51,352 bases of DNA from DASRBO01 sp035653595 (GTDB taxonomy: Bacteria; Actinomycetota; Acidimicrobiia; Acidimicrobiales; JAJPHE01). Numbering within the stretch: position 1 is the stretch's first letter; each line of letters begins with the position of its first letter. The translations under genes and the position numbers were made by a program. This document shows positions 23,694-32,000 of this stretch, in pieces. The notes beneath the pieces are model-generated. The model had not been told where the DNA came from and made no database searches. It was given only the letters and a program-made list of their open reading frames with translations. The stretch covers positions 1-51,352 of the forward strand of contig DASRBO010000184.1 in assembly GCA_035653595.1 (NCBI GenBank), in the 5' to 3' direction.

Positions 23694-26054
23694 TCAGGTG
23701 GCGGCCATCCCCACGATGGGGGCGGCCAGCTGCTTGCCGCCCTCGGAGCCGGAGAACTGGGCGTCGCCGAAGCTGAAGACGCCGCCGTCGCTGGCGACGA
23801 ACCAGTAGCCGGCGCCGTCAGGGGTGACGGTCATGCCGACCACGGGCTTGGCCAGCCGGATGTTGCCAGTCGAACCGTAGAAGGCGGCGTCGCCGAAGCT
23901 GAAGATGCCACCGTCGGCCCCGACCATCCAGTACCCGTTGCCGGTGGCCGTCGAGGCCATGCCCACGATCGGCGCCGCCAGGTGCGTGGCGCCCTCCGAG
24001 CCGTGGAACTTGGAGTCCCCGAAGCTGAAGATGCCTCCGTCCTGGCCGACGAACCAGTAGCCACCGCCGTCGGGGTTGGCGGCCATCCCGACAATGGGGG
24101 CGGCCAGTTTGAGGTTGCCGGTCGACCCGTAGAACTTGGCGTCGCCGAAGCTGAAGATGCCTCCGTCGGACGCTACGAGCCAGTAGCCCTTCCCGTCGGG
24201 AGTGGAGGCCATGCCCACCACGGGAGCGTTGAGGTGGGTCGCTCCGAGCGAGCCGAAGAAGTTGGCGTCGCCGTAGGAGAAGATGCCGCCGTCCGAGGCC
24301 ACGAACCAGTAGCCCTTGCCGTCCGGGGTGGCGGTCATGCCCACTACCGGCTTGGCGAGGTGGATGTTGCCGGTCGAGCCGTAGAACCCGGCGTTGCCGA
24401 AGCTGAAGATGCCGCCGTCCGACCCGACCAGCCAGTAGCCCTCGGCCGGGCCCGCCGGATGTGAGAACTCATAGGCGTCCGATGCGGACTTCGTCGGCTT
24501 GCTGGAGGCGTCCTGGGCGGTGATCGTGTCGGTACCCGACTTCGGTGGGCTCGACGGCGCCGTGTAGGTGATTTCGATGTGGCCACCGCTGTCGGCGGTG
24601 AACTGGGTGGGGGTGCTGGTCAGCTTGGTCTGGCCGACCGAGGCGCTGCCCCCGCCGGTGGCCTGGCTGAAGGACAGGTAGGCACTCCCGCCGGACTGCG
24701 GGGATCCGTTGGCCTGCACCGTCAGGGTCACCTTGACCGACTGGCTCCCGCTGAGGCTGCCCGGGTCGGCGATGGGGTTGGGGCTGAAGACGTAGGTGGC
24801 CGGGGCGTAGGTGTAGGTGTCGGTGACCGTGTTCGTCGGGTTGGGGGAGTTGTCCTGGGCCGTGATGGTGTCGGTACCCGACGACGGCGGCGAGGACGGC
24901 GTGGAGTAGGTGATCGCCACCTGGCCGTTGTTGTCGGTCTTGAACGGCGACGGCGAGCTCCCGATGGTGCCGGTGCAGCCGGTGACCTGCTGGCTGCCCG
25001 TGGCGATGCAGTTCGTGGCCGAGGCCGTTCCCGCCGCCGCTCCACCGGACCCGGAGCCGGTGAGCGACAGGAATACCTGGGCGTTGGCCACCGGCTGGCC
25101 GCTGGTGTCGGTGGCGGTGACCAGGATGCTCTGGGTCTGGGAGGACCCCAGGCTGCCGGTGGGGGCGATGGGGACGGGGTTGAAGCCGAGCTGGGCTGCC
25201 TTGAACTGGTAGGTGTCGCTGCTGGCCTCGGCACCGCTGGTGTTGGTGGCGGTGATCACGTCCTGGCCACCGGGAGGCAACGGCGACGGGGCGGTGTAGG
25301 TGAAGGGAATCTGATCGCCCGCCGAGTCGGTCCGGCACGTCCAGGAGTTGAGGGTGCCGGTCGGGGTGCAGCTGGTCGACGAGGTGCTGAGGCTGCCTCC
25401 CCCCGAGGTCGGGTTGAAGCTCACGTCGAAGCTGGCGCCCCCTTCCGGCTTGCCCGTGGCGGTCTTGATGGGCTGGACGTTCACCGTCACCGTCGCGTTT
25501 GGCGCAAGGCTGCCGGGGAAGGCGATCGGGTTGGGACTCCACTCGTAGGTGTCGACCGTGGCGGCGTTGCTGTACTTGTAGAAGTCCTGGACCTTGACGT
25601 TCGGGTTCGACGCCGTGTCCTGGGCGAAGAGGTCGTCCTCACCGGTCGTCGGGTAGCTCTGGAAGCCGTTGGGGTTGGCGGTCGTGTAGTCGATATGGAG
25701 CTGCCCGTTGCTGGCGGCGGTGAACTGGGCCGCCGTTCCGGTGAGGCTGGTGCAGCCGGAGGCGGTCTGCACGCAGGCGCTGCCGGAAGGGCTGGCGGTG
25801 GAGCTGAAGCTCAGGTAGGCCGAGCCGCCGGGGACGGCGGCGCCCGAGCTGTCCTCAACGGTCAGGGTCACGATGACGCTGGTGTCCTGGGCGAGGCTGC
25901 CGGTGGCGGCGATGGGGTTGGGGCTGAAGACGTAGTTGACGCCCGTAGCCGCCCGGGCGGGGCCGGCCAGCGCTCCCACGGCCGTGGCAGCGGCCGCCAC
26001 CGTGGCTACCGCCACCAGTGCTCGGACGGAGCGAGCGAGGGTCTTGTTGGCCAT
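23694..26054 (-). CDS. Secreted Ig-like repeat and six-bladed propeller surface protein
   Basis: The 786-residue protein begins with a signal peptide (MANKTLARSVRALVAVATV then an Ala-rich core ending in PARA-A). Four Ig-like (invasin/Big_1-type) domains of about 110-130 residues follow, each opening with a YxFSPNPIA or FNPVPIAPTGSL motif. The last 248 residues are six blades of 42 residues with the core GYWLVASDGGIFSFGDA. Blade sequences alternate between a GSTGN type (1, 3, 5) and a GATH/GGKQ type (2, 4, 6). No cell-wall anchor or TM is seen after the last blade. A GGGAGG ribosome binding site lies 9 bases before ATG 26054. The role is probably surface binding; enzymatic residues are not apparent. 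Confidence 0.85.
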   Translation of the reverse strand: MANKTLARSVRALVAVATVAAAATAVGALAGPARAATGVNYVFSPNPIAATGSLAQDTSVIVTLTVEDSSGAAVPGGSAYLSFSSTASPSGSACVQTASGCTSLTGTAAQFTAASNGQLHIDYTTANPNGFQSYPTTGEDDLFAQDTASNPNVKVQDFYKYSNAATVDTYEWSPNPIAFPGSLAPNATVTVNVQPIKTATGKPEGGASFDVSFNPTSGGGSLSTSSTSCTPTGTLNSWTCRTDSAGDQIPFTYTAPSPLPPGGQDVITATNTSGAEASSDTYQFKAAQLGFNPVPIAPTGSLGSSQTQSILVTATDTSGQPVANAQVFLSLTGSGSGGAAAGTASATNCIATGSQQVTGCTGTIGSSPSPFKTDNNGQVAITYSTPSSPPSSGTDTITAQDNSPNPTNTVTDTYTYAPATYVFSPNPIADPGSLSGSQSVKVTLTVQANGSPQSGGSAYLSFSQATGGGSASVGQTKLTSTPTQFTADSGGHIEITYTAPSSPPKSGTDTITAQDASSKPTKSASDAYEFSHPAGPAEGYWLVGSDGGIFSFGNAGFYGSTGNIHLAKPVVGMTATPDGKGYWFVASDGGIFSYGDANFFGSLGATHLNAPVVGMASTPDGKGYWLVASDGGIFSFGDAKFYGSTGNLKLAAPIVGMAANPDGGGYWFVGQDGGIFSFGDSKFHGSEGATHLAAPIVGMASTATGNGYWMVGADGGIFSFGDAAFYGSTGNIRLAKPVVGMTVTPDGAGYWFVASDGGVFSFGDAQFSGSEGGKQLAAPIVGMAAT
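23697..24440 (-). repeat. Six coding repeats of 126 bp (propeller blades)
   Basis: Five full 42-residue units and a sixth of 38 residues that ends at the stop codon. Odd and even units resemble one another more than their neighbours, which suggests growth by duplication of a two-blade block. Confidence 0.9.
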
Positions 26055-26105
26055 TATTGGGCGCCTCCCGGGGAAATGTCGGCGTCGAAACGGTACATGA
26101 GGGTC

Positions 26106-26114
26106 ATCTATACA
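26106..26114 (-). promoter_or_regulatory. Candidate -10 region of the propeller gene
   Basis: TGTATAGAT on the minus strand is the most AT-rich promoter-like motif here, about 50 bases before ATG 26054. A TGACAG at the complement of 26133-26138 could be a -35 element, though the 20-base spacing is long. Confidence 0.35.
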
Positions 26115-26170
26115 GACGGGCACCCCCCGCCGCTGTCACCGCCGAATGGGCGCTGAGGCCCTGGTCAGGC

Positions 26171-26194
26171 GGGACGGGGCCGATGGCCGGTCCC
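26171..26194 (-). terminator. Hairpin after the EamA gene
   Basis: GGGAC...GTCCC and GGCC-GAT-GGCC form a nested stem with a small internal loop, 3 bases beyond the EamA stop codon. There is no T-tract. Confidence 0.4.
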
Positions 26195-26196
26195 TC

Positions 26197-27063
26197 CTAG
26201 GCGTCGCCCTGGTCGGCGGGCACTCCCACTCCGGCGGTCGGCGGCACCGGTCGCTGTCCGACGATCATGGCGGCCAGGGATCCGATCACGATGGCGGTCC
26301 CCACGACCTGGATCCAACCGACCCGCTCGTCGAGCAGGAGGGCGGCCCCGCCCATGGCGACCACCGGGGTGGCCAGGTTGAGCAGGGAGGTGACCGTCAG
26401 GCGCACGTGGGCATGGGCCCAGTTCATCAGCAGGTGGCCGCCTCCGGGCACGGTGGCCAGCAGCACCACCCAGCCCCAGGTCGACCACTCGCCGACCAGG
26501 CGGCTGCCGTTGATCAGCGCCACCGGGGTCACGACGAGGGCGGCCACGATGGTCAGGGCGGCCTGGTACTCGAGGGTGGCCATGGTCCGGCGGGCCTGTT
26601 TGGATGCCACGAAGTACCACGCCCACGACAGCAGGGCGCCGACGGCCAGCACGTCACCCAGCACGGCGTGCTTGCCACCCGCCCCCGGCCCGAGGACAAC
26701 GAGGGCCGTGCCGGCGAAGGCCACCATGGTGCCGGTCACCACGGCCCAGGTCACCCGCTCGCCGAACAGGCGATTCACCACCGCCAGCAGCAGCGCCGGC
26801 TGCAGGGCGGCGATGATGGTGGCGTCGGTCACCGAGGTGAGCTTCACGGCGGTGAAGAACAGCGAGATGTTGAGGCCGAAGGCGATGCCCCCGGGCGCGG
26901 CCCGCCTGATCTGCTCCCACCCGAACGGACGCCTGAAGGCGTAGACCAGGGCTACGCAGTAGAACGAGCCGAACCACAGCCGGTCGAAGGCCAGCGAGGG
27001 CCCGGACAGGTCGATGAAGCGGGCGAGGACGTTGCCGAGGCCCCAGACGGTCACCGCCACCAC
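26197..27063 (-). CDS. EamA/DMT-family transporter
   Basis: The 288-residue protein has ten predicted TM helices arranged as two five-helix EamA repeats, the first ending near FAGTALVVLG and the second including LLNLATPVVAMGGAALLLDERV. The substrate is unknown; the family exports amino acids, metabolites or drugs. GTG 27063 is the first start in frame after the upstream receiver gene, 32 bases from its stop, so it is probably translated from the same mRNA. A start one codon later is also possible. Confidence 0.88.
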   Translation of the reverse strand: MVAVTVWGLGNVLARFIDLSGPSLAFDRLWFGSFYCVALVYAFRRPFGWEQIRRAAPGGIAFGLNISLFFTAVKLTSVTDATIIAALQPALLLAVVNRLFGERVTWAVVTGTMVAFAGTALVVLGPGAGGKHAVLGDVLAVGALLSWAWYFVASKQARRTMATLEYQAALTIVAALVVTPVALINGSRLVGEWSTWGWVVLLATVPGGGHLLMNWAHAHVRLTVTSLLNLATPVVAMGGAALLLDERVGWIQVVGTAIVIGSLAAMIVGQRPVPPTAGVGVPADQGDA

Positions 27064-27095
27064 GGCGGCGGCGAGCCCTGCCGGGGAGCGGCCCG

Positions 27096-27554
27096 TCAGT
27101 TGGACGACCGGCCGCCGGTACGGGCCAGGCTGACCGCCAGATCCAGCAGGGGCTTGAAGCTCGAGCTCTTCTCCATGTAGGCGTCGGCGCCGGCCCGGAT
27201 GGCCTCGGCCCGCAGGTGCCGGTGCCCAAGGGCCGACAGCATGATGATCTTGCAGTCGGGGGCGGCACGCCGCAGGAGGGGCACGGCCTCGATCCCGTTC
27301 ATGCGCGGCATCAGGTGGTCGATCACCACCACATCGGGTTGGAGCTCGGCGGCCAGATCCACGCCCTCGGCACCGTCGCTGGCGTCGGCCACCACCCGGC
27401 AGCGGTCATCGGCCTCCACCGCCAGCCAGAGCAGGATGCGCAGATCCGGCTCGTCGTCGACCACCAGGACGCGAACCGGCTCTCCGACGCACTCGGGACC
27501 AGCCACCTCTTCGTCGGTCACGTCCTGTGGGATCGGCCCTCCCGAGGCGATCAT
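27096..27554 (-). CDS. Orphan CheY-like receiver protein
   Basis: The 152-residue product is a single receiver domain with acidic pocket Asp33-Asp34 (LVVDDEPDLRI), phosphoacceptor Asp79 (VVVIDHLMPRMNG), Ser107 (MLSALG) and Lys129 (YMEKS). No DNA-binding or enzymatic output domain follows, and no histidine kinase is nearby. The phosphoacceptor is followed by His-Leu-Met rather than the common x-x-Met-Pro order but the motif is intact. I chose ATG 27554; GTG 27605 would add 17 residues. It lies just upstream of the EamA gene on the same strand, so its signal may act on that transporter, which is inference. Confidence 0.8.
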   Translation of the reverse strand: MIASGGPIPQDVTDEEVAGPECVGEPVRVLVVDDEPDLRILLWLAVEADDRCRVVADASDGAEGVDLAAELQPDVVVIDHLMPRMNGIEAVPLLRRAAPDCKIIMLSALGHRHLRAEAIRAGADAYMEKSSSFKPLLDLAVSLARTGGRSSN

Positions 27555-27649
27555 GAGGGTGGGTACGAGGATGGCGGCGCCCGGCTTCCGGTGGGCCCCG
27601 GTCACCGTAGCTCCGTTTGCCCCGATCCTTCCCCGGAGAACTACCAACC

Positions 27650-27856
27650 ATGGCGGTGGCGGCAGCGATCCTGGGCACCATGGGGATCCTCGTCGGCCTG
27701 CTCATGATCACCGACTTCGCCGAACGCCGGTTCGTCTCCAGCCAGGCTCTGATCAGGGGCGTGGCCCGGTCCAGACGGCTGAGCCCGGACTCGGTGGAGG
27801 CGCTGGTGGCCCGCGAGGCGGAGCGGGTCCTCGGACCCCGGCGGGCCCGGGCCTAG
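27650..27856 (+). CDS. Small membrane protein, unknown function
   Basis: The 68-residue product has one TM helix (residues 3-22, ILGTMGILVGLLMI) followed by a charged tail with FAERRFVSSQALIRG and an Arg-rich end. Codon third positions are strongly G/C, as in real genes here. A GGAGA ribosome binding site lies about 9 bases before the ATG. It is divergent from the receiver gene. I do not recognise a family. Confidence 0.65.
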   Translation: MAVAAAILGTMGILVGLLMITDFAERRFVSSQALIRGVARSRRLSPDSVEALVAREAERVLGPRRARA

Positions 27857-27912
27857 CCGGGCCTCAGGCCCCCGGCCCGAACAGGGCGACCGGGCCGGTG
27901 GCCACCCGTCTA

Positions 27913-28011
27913 CTGGAGGCCGGGGTAATGGATGCCGGGGTAACGGAGGCCGGGGTAATGGAGGCCGGGGTAATGGAGGCCGGGGTAATGGATGCCGGGG
28001 TAATGGAGGCG
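27913..28011 (+). repeat. 15-bp tandem repeat carrying SD-ATG units
   Basis: Six full 15-base units plus a partial seventh with consensus ATGGAGGCCGGGGTA. Unit starts are at 27913, 27928, 27943, 27958, 27973, 27988 and 28003. Five units begin with ATG; each GGAGG sits 8 bases before the next unit's first codon. The unit length keeps the reading frame (Met-Glu-Ala-Gly-Val). Confidence 0.95.
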
Positions 28012-28878
28012 ACCGGACGGGACGACCCCGGCCAGAATGCCAGGGTGGGCAACCTCGACACCGACACCGCCGTCGTTGCGCTCGGCGAGGGCCGCTATCG
28101 GGGGCGCCTTAGCCAGGATTGGGAGATCTGGGGGCCGATGGGCGGTTACGTGGCCGCCGTCGCCCTGCGGGCGGCCGGCGCCGCCAGCCCTTTCGGGCGT
28201 CCGGCCAGCTTCTTCTGCCACTACCTCGCCGTCGGCAGCTTCGAAGAGGTCGAAGTCGAGGTCCGCACGCTGCGCTCGGCGCGGACGGCCTGCTCCCAGT
28301 CGGCCACCGTCACCCAGGGGGACAGGACCCTGCTGGAGGCCACCATCTGGAGTGTCGGCGAGGTTGACGGCCTCGAGCACCACGAGGTCGAGCCGCCCGA
28401 GGTCCCCGGCCCCGATCAGCTCAAGGCGGTGGAGGAGCTGGTACCCGACGCCCCGCCGGGGTTCCCCTTCTGGTCGAACTTCGAGTCGCGCCCGGTCGCC
28501 TTCGACCCCGACTGGCCCCCCTCCGGGCCGGTACCGCCGGTCTGGCAGCAGTGGTGCCGGCTGCGGGCCCCGGAGACCCTCGAAGACCCGTGGCTGGACG
28601 CCGCCCGCAGCCTGGTCCTGCTCGACGTCCAGAGCTGGCCGGCGGCGTCCCGCCACCACGCCTGGCGCCCGCCCCGGTACATCGCCCCCAGCCTCGACCT
28701 CTACGCCGCCTTCCACGAGCCCGCCCCCGACGCCGTCTGGCTGCTGGCCGACGGGTACTCACCGGTCGCGGCCGAGGGCCTGATCGGCTGGCACGGTCGG
28801 TTGTGGTCGCCCGAGGGTCGACTGGTCGCCTCGGGTGGTGGACAGAACCTGTGCCGGCGCCTGCCCTCCCAGGGATGA
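27928..28878 (+). CDS. Acyl-CoA thioesterase-like double hotdog protein
   Basis: The protein resembles TesB-type or 4HBT_3 thioesterases: after the variable N-terminus come GEGRYRGRLSQDWEIWGPMGGYVAAVAL, split as GRYRGRLSQDW and GPMGGYVAAVAL, then FFCHYLAV in the first hotdog and ARSLVLLDVQSWPA plus YIAPSLDLYAAFH in the second. It would hydrolyse an acyl-CoA; specificity is unknown. The start is ambiguous: ATG codons at 27928, 27958, 27973, 27988 and 28003 are all in frame, giving 316 to 291 residues, and most have a good GGAGG 8 bases upstream. The homologous region begins after all of them. Confidence 0.8.
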   Translation: MDAGVTEAGVMEAGVMEAGVMDAGVMEATGRDDPGQNARVGNLDTDTAVVALGEGRYRGRLSQDWEIWGPMGGYVAAVALRAAGAASPFGRPASFFCHYLAVGSFEEVEVEVRTLRSARTACSQSATVTQGDRTLLEATIWSVGEVDGLEHHEVEPPEVPGPDQLKAVEELVPDAPPGFPFWSNFESRPVAFDPDWPPSGPVPPVWQQWCRLRAPETLEDPWLDAARSLVLLDVQSWPAASRHHAWRPPRYIAPSLDLYAAFHEPAPDAVWLLADGYSPVAAEGLIGWHGRLWSPEGRLVASGGGQNLCRRLPSQG

Positions 28879-29073
28879 GGCCGGGGCCGCGGTAACCTCG
28901 CCTAGTTACAAGTCTGTAGTTCCGAAGCAGCGCAAGTGCTCAGAAGAGCAGCTCAAGTTCTCAGAGAAGTGGAAGGTCCGGAGGAACCGGGCAGCGGCGA
29001 CGAAGGCGCCCGATGTGGCGAGCCGTCGCCGGCGCCGGGTCCGCTGGCGGCCGTGGGGCGAGGGGAGTAGGGC
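28879..29073 (+). promoter_or_regulatory. dnaE upstream region with promoter and AT-richer leader
   Basis: GGTAACCT at 28891-28898 supplies a -10 hexamer (TAACCT 28893-28898). A start near 28905 would give an unusually long leader of about 170 bases. Bases 28900-28985 are clearly less GC-rich than the surroundings and contain an imperfect 21-bp tandem repeat. An open frame ends over the dnaE start but has no start codon and atypical codons, so I treat the region as non-coding. GGGGAG at 29064-29069 may be the ribosome binding site. Confidence 0.5.
28927..28966 (+). repeat. Imperfect 21-bp tandem repeat in the dnaE leader
   Basis: AGCAGCGCAAGTGCTCAGA at 28927-28945 recurs as AGCAGCTCAAGTTCTCAGA at 28948-28966, identical at 17 of 19 positions and with a period of 21 bases. 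Confidence 0.8.
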
Positions 29074-32000
29074 GTGACCGGCAAGGGCGACGGGTCGTTC
29101 GCTCATCTCCATCTACACACCGAGTTCTCGATGCTCGACGGCGCCGCCCGGGTCAACGAGGTGGTGGCGGCCGCGGCCGCCGACGGTCAGCCGGCCATCG
29201 GGATAACCGACCACGGCAACATGTACGGGGTCCTCGACTTCTACCGGGCCGCCAAGGACGCCGGGCTCAACCCGGTCATCGGCACCGAGGCCTACATGGC
29301 GGGGGAGAGCCGGTTCGAGCGCCCGACGCGCCGGGGCCGGCTCGACGACAACGGCGGGGAGGGGGACGAGGGCCAGAAGCTCTACTACCACCTGACCCTC
29401 CTGGCGGAGACCACCCAGGGATACCGCAACCTCATGAAGCTCTCCAGTGAGGCCTACCTGACCGGCTACTTCTACAAGAGCAGGGTGGACTGGGAGCTGC
29501 TCGCCCAGCACCACGACGGCCTCATCGCCACCACCGGCTGCCTAGGCGGCGTGGTCCTGCAGGCACTCCTGCGAGGGGACCAGGCCGAGGCGACCAGGCT
29601 GGCGGGCCGCCTGCAGGACATCTTCGGTCGGGACCACCTGTTCGTGGAGCTGCAGGACCACGGCCTGGCCAAGCAGCGCCAGACCAACCCAGCCCTGATC
29701 GAGATCGCCCGCCACATCGGCGCCCCTCTGCTGGCGACCAACGACAGCCACTACACCAGGCGCGAGGACGCCGTCGCCCACGACGCCCTCCTGTGCGTCC
29801 AGACGGGGGCGTCGATCGACGATCCCAAGCGCTTCAAGTTCGAGTCCGACGAGCACTACCTCAAGACGGCGGCGGAGATGCGCTCGCTGTTCGCCGACTG
29901 GCCCGAGGCGTGCGACAACACCCTCTGGATCGCCGAGCGGGCCCAGGTAGAGATCGAGTTCGGCAAGCCCAAGCTGCCGGAGTTCCCGGTGCCGGAGGAG
30001 TTCCGGGGGGCGACCTACGAGGAGGGGGCGACCGCCTACCTGCGCCATCTGGCCCTGCGGGGGGCCGCCGAGCGCTACGGCGAGCCCGTTCCGGCCGAGG
30101 TGCGGGAGCGGCTGGAATACGAGCTGTCGGTGATCGCGGGCATGGGCTTTTCGGCCTACTTCCTGGTGGTGTGGGACCTCATCCGCCACGCCCGCGAGTC
30201 GGGCATCCGCACCGGCCCCGGGCGAGGTTCGGCGGCCGGCTGCTGCGTGGCCTACTGCCTGCGCATCGTGGACATCGACCCGATCAGCAACCAGCTGATC
30301 TTCGAGCGCTTCCTCAACCCGGGGCGCAAGTCGATGCCCGACATCGACATGGACTTCGACGAGCGCTACCGCTCGGAGATGATCCGCTACGCGTCCGAGC
30401 GCTATGGGTGGGACCACGTCGCCCAGATCGTCACCTTCTCGACCATCAAGGCCCGAGCGGCGGTGCGCGACGCCGCCCGGGTGCTCGGCTACCCCTATGC
30501 CGTAGGCGACCGCATCGCCAAGGTGATGCCCCCGCTGGTGATGGGGCGCGACACCCCGCTGTACGCCTGCCTCGACCCCGACCCGTCCTACTCCGACGGC
30601 TATAAGGCGGCCACCGAGCTGCGCGAGATGTACGCCACCGACCCCGATGCCAAGCGGGTCATCGACGTCGCCCGCGGCCTCGAGGGCCTCCGCCGCCAGG
30701 ACGGTATCCACGCCGCCGCCGTGGTCATCACCGCCGAGCCGCTGGTCGAGTACCTGCCGATCCAGCGCAAGCCCGATCCGGGGGGGCGCCCCGAGGACGC
30801 ACCCATCGTCACCCAGTACGAGATGCACGGGGTCGAGGACCTCGGTCTGCTCAAGATGGACTTCCTCGGCCTGCGCAACCTGTCGGTGATCGAGCGGGCC
30901 CTCGATCTCATCGCGCTGTCGACCGGTGAGCGCCCCGACATCGACCGGATCCCGCTGGACGACGACGCCGTGTTCGCCATGCTGCGCAAGGGCGACTCCA
31001 TCGGCGTGTTCCAGCTGGAGGGGGGACCGATGCGCACCCTCGAGCGCGCCCTGGCGCCGACCTCCTTCCACGATGTGGCCGCCCTGGTGGCCCTGTACCG
31101 GCCCGGGCCCATGGCGGCCAACATGCACAACGACTACGCCGACCGCAAGAACAACCGCAAGCCGGTCACCTACCTCCATCCCGACATGCAGGAGATCCTC
31201 GGGGACACCTTCGGTCTCATGATCTACCAGGAGTCCCTCATGCGGGTGGCCCAGCGTTTCGCCGGCTACTCGCTGGAGGAGGCCGACAACCTGAGGAAGG
31301 CCTGCGGGAAGAAGATCCGGGCCCTCATGGCCAAGGAACGCGAGCAGTTCGTGGACAGCTGCGAGCGCACCGGTTACGGGCGTGAGCTCGGCACCCAGCT
31401 GTTCGACATCATCGAGCCCTTCGCCGACTACGCCTTCCCCAAGGCCCACGCCTACGGCTACGGCCTGGTCGCCTACCAGACCGCCTGGCTGAAGGCCCAC
31501 TTCCCGGTCGAGTACCTCGCCGCCCTGCTGACCAGCGTCAAGGACGACAAGGACAAGACGGCTGTTTACCTCGCCGAGTGCAGGGCCCGAGGCATCAAGG
31601 TGCTGGTGCCGGACATCAACCTGTCCGACTCCGACTTCGTGGCCCGGCCGGCCAGCGAGCCGGGTGCCATGGGCAGCATCCCGTTCGGCCTGTCGGCGGT
31701 GCGCAACGTCGGGGAGTCCCTGGTGGGCATGATCCTCGAGGAGCGGTCGGCCAAGGGCCCCTTCACCGACTTCTACGACTTCTGCGAGCGGGTGCATCCC
31801 ACCGTGCTCAACAAGCGGACGGTGGAGTCCCTGATCAAGGCGGGGGCGTTCGACTCCCTCGGTCATCCCCGCAAGGGGCTGCTCATGGTCTTCGAGCAGA
31901 TCGTGGACCGGACCCTGGCCCGCCGGCGGGAGCGGGACATGGGCGTGATGAGCCTTTTCGGCTCCGCCGAGGACGGCGCCGAGCCGGTCTTCGACGACAC

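Noticed and set aside
23697..24440. Regular repeats as a CRISPR array
   Set aside because: The 126-bp period encodes propeller blades in one continuous frame; there are no unique spacers and no cas genes.
27096..27647. Longer start for the receiver gene at TTG 27647
   Set aside because: The extra residues are not part of the receiver fold and the region contains the divergent small gene's ribosome binding site; ATG 27554 fits better.
28885..28990. Known riboswitch or 6S-like RNA in the dnaE leader
   Set aside because: I could not fold a recognised aptamer core; only weak short stems are visible.
28835..29077. Open frame encoding a Lys/Arg-rich 80-residue peptide before dnaE
   Set aside because: It starts inside the thioesterase gene, has no start codon after the promoter, and uses AT-richer codons unlike real genes here. 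The repeat within it was kept as a DNA feature.
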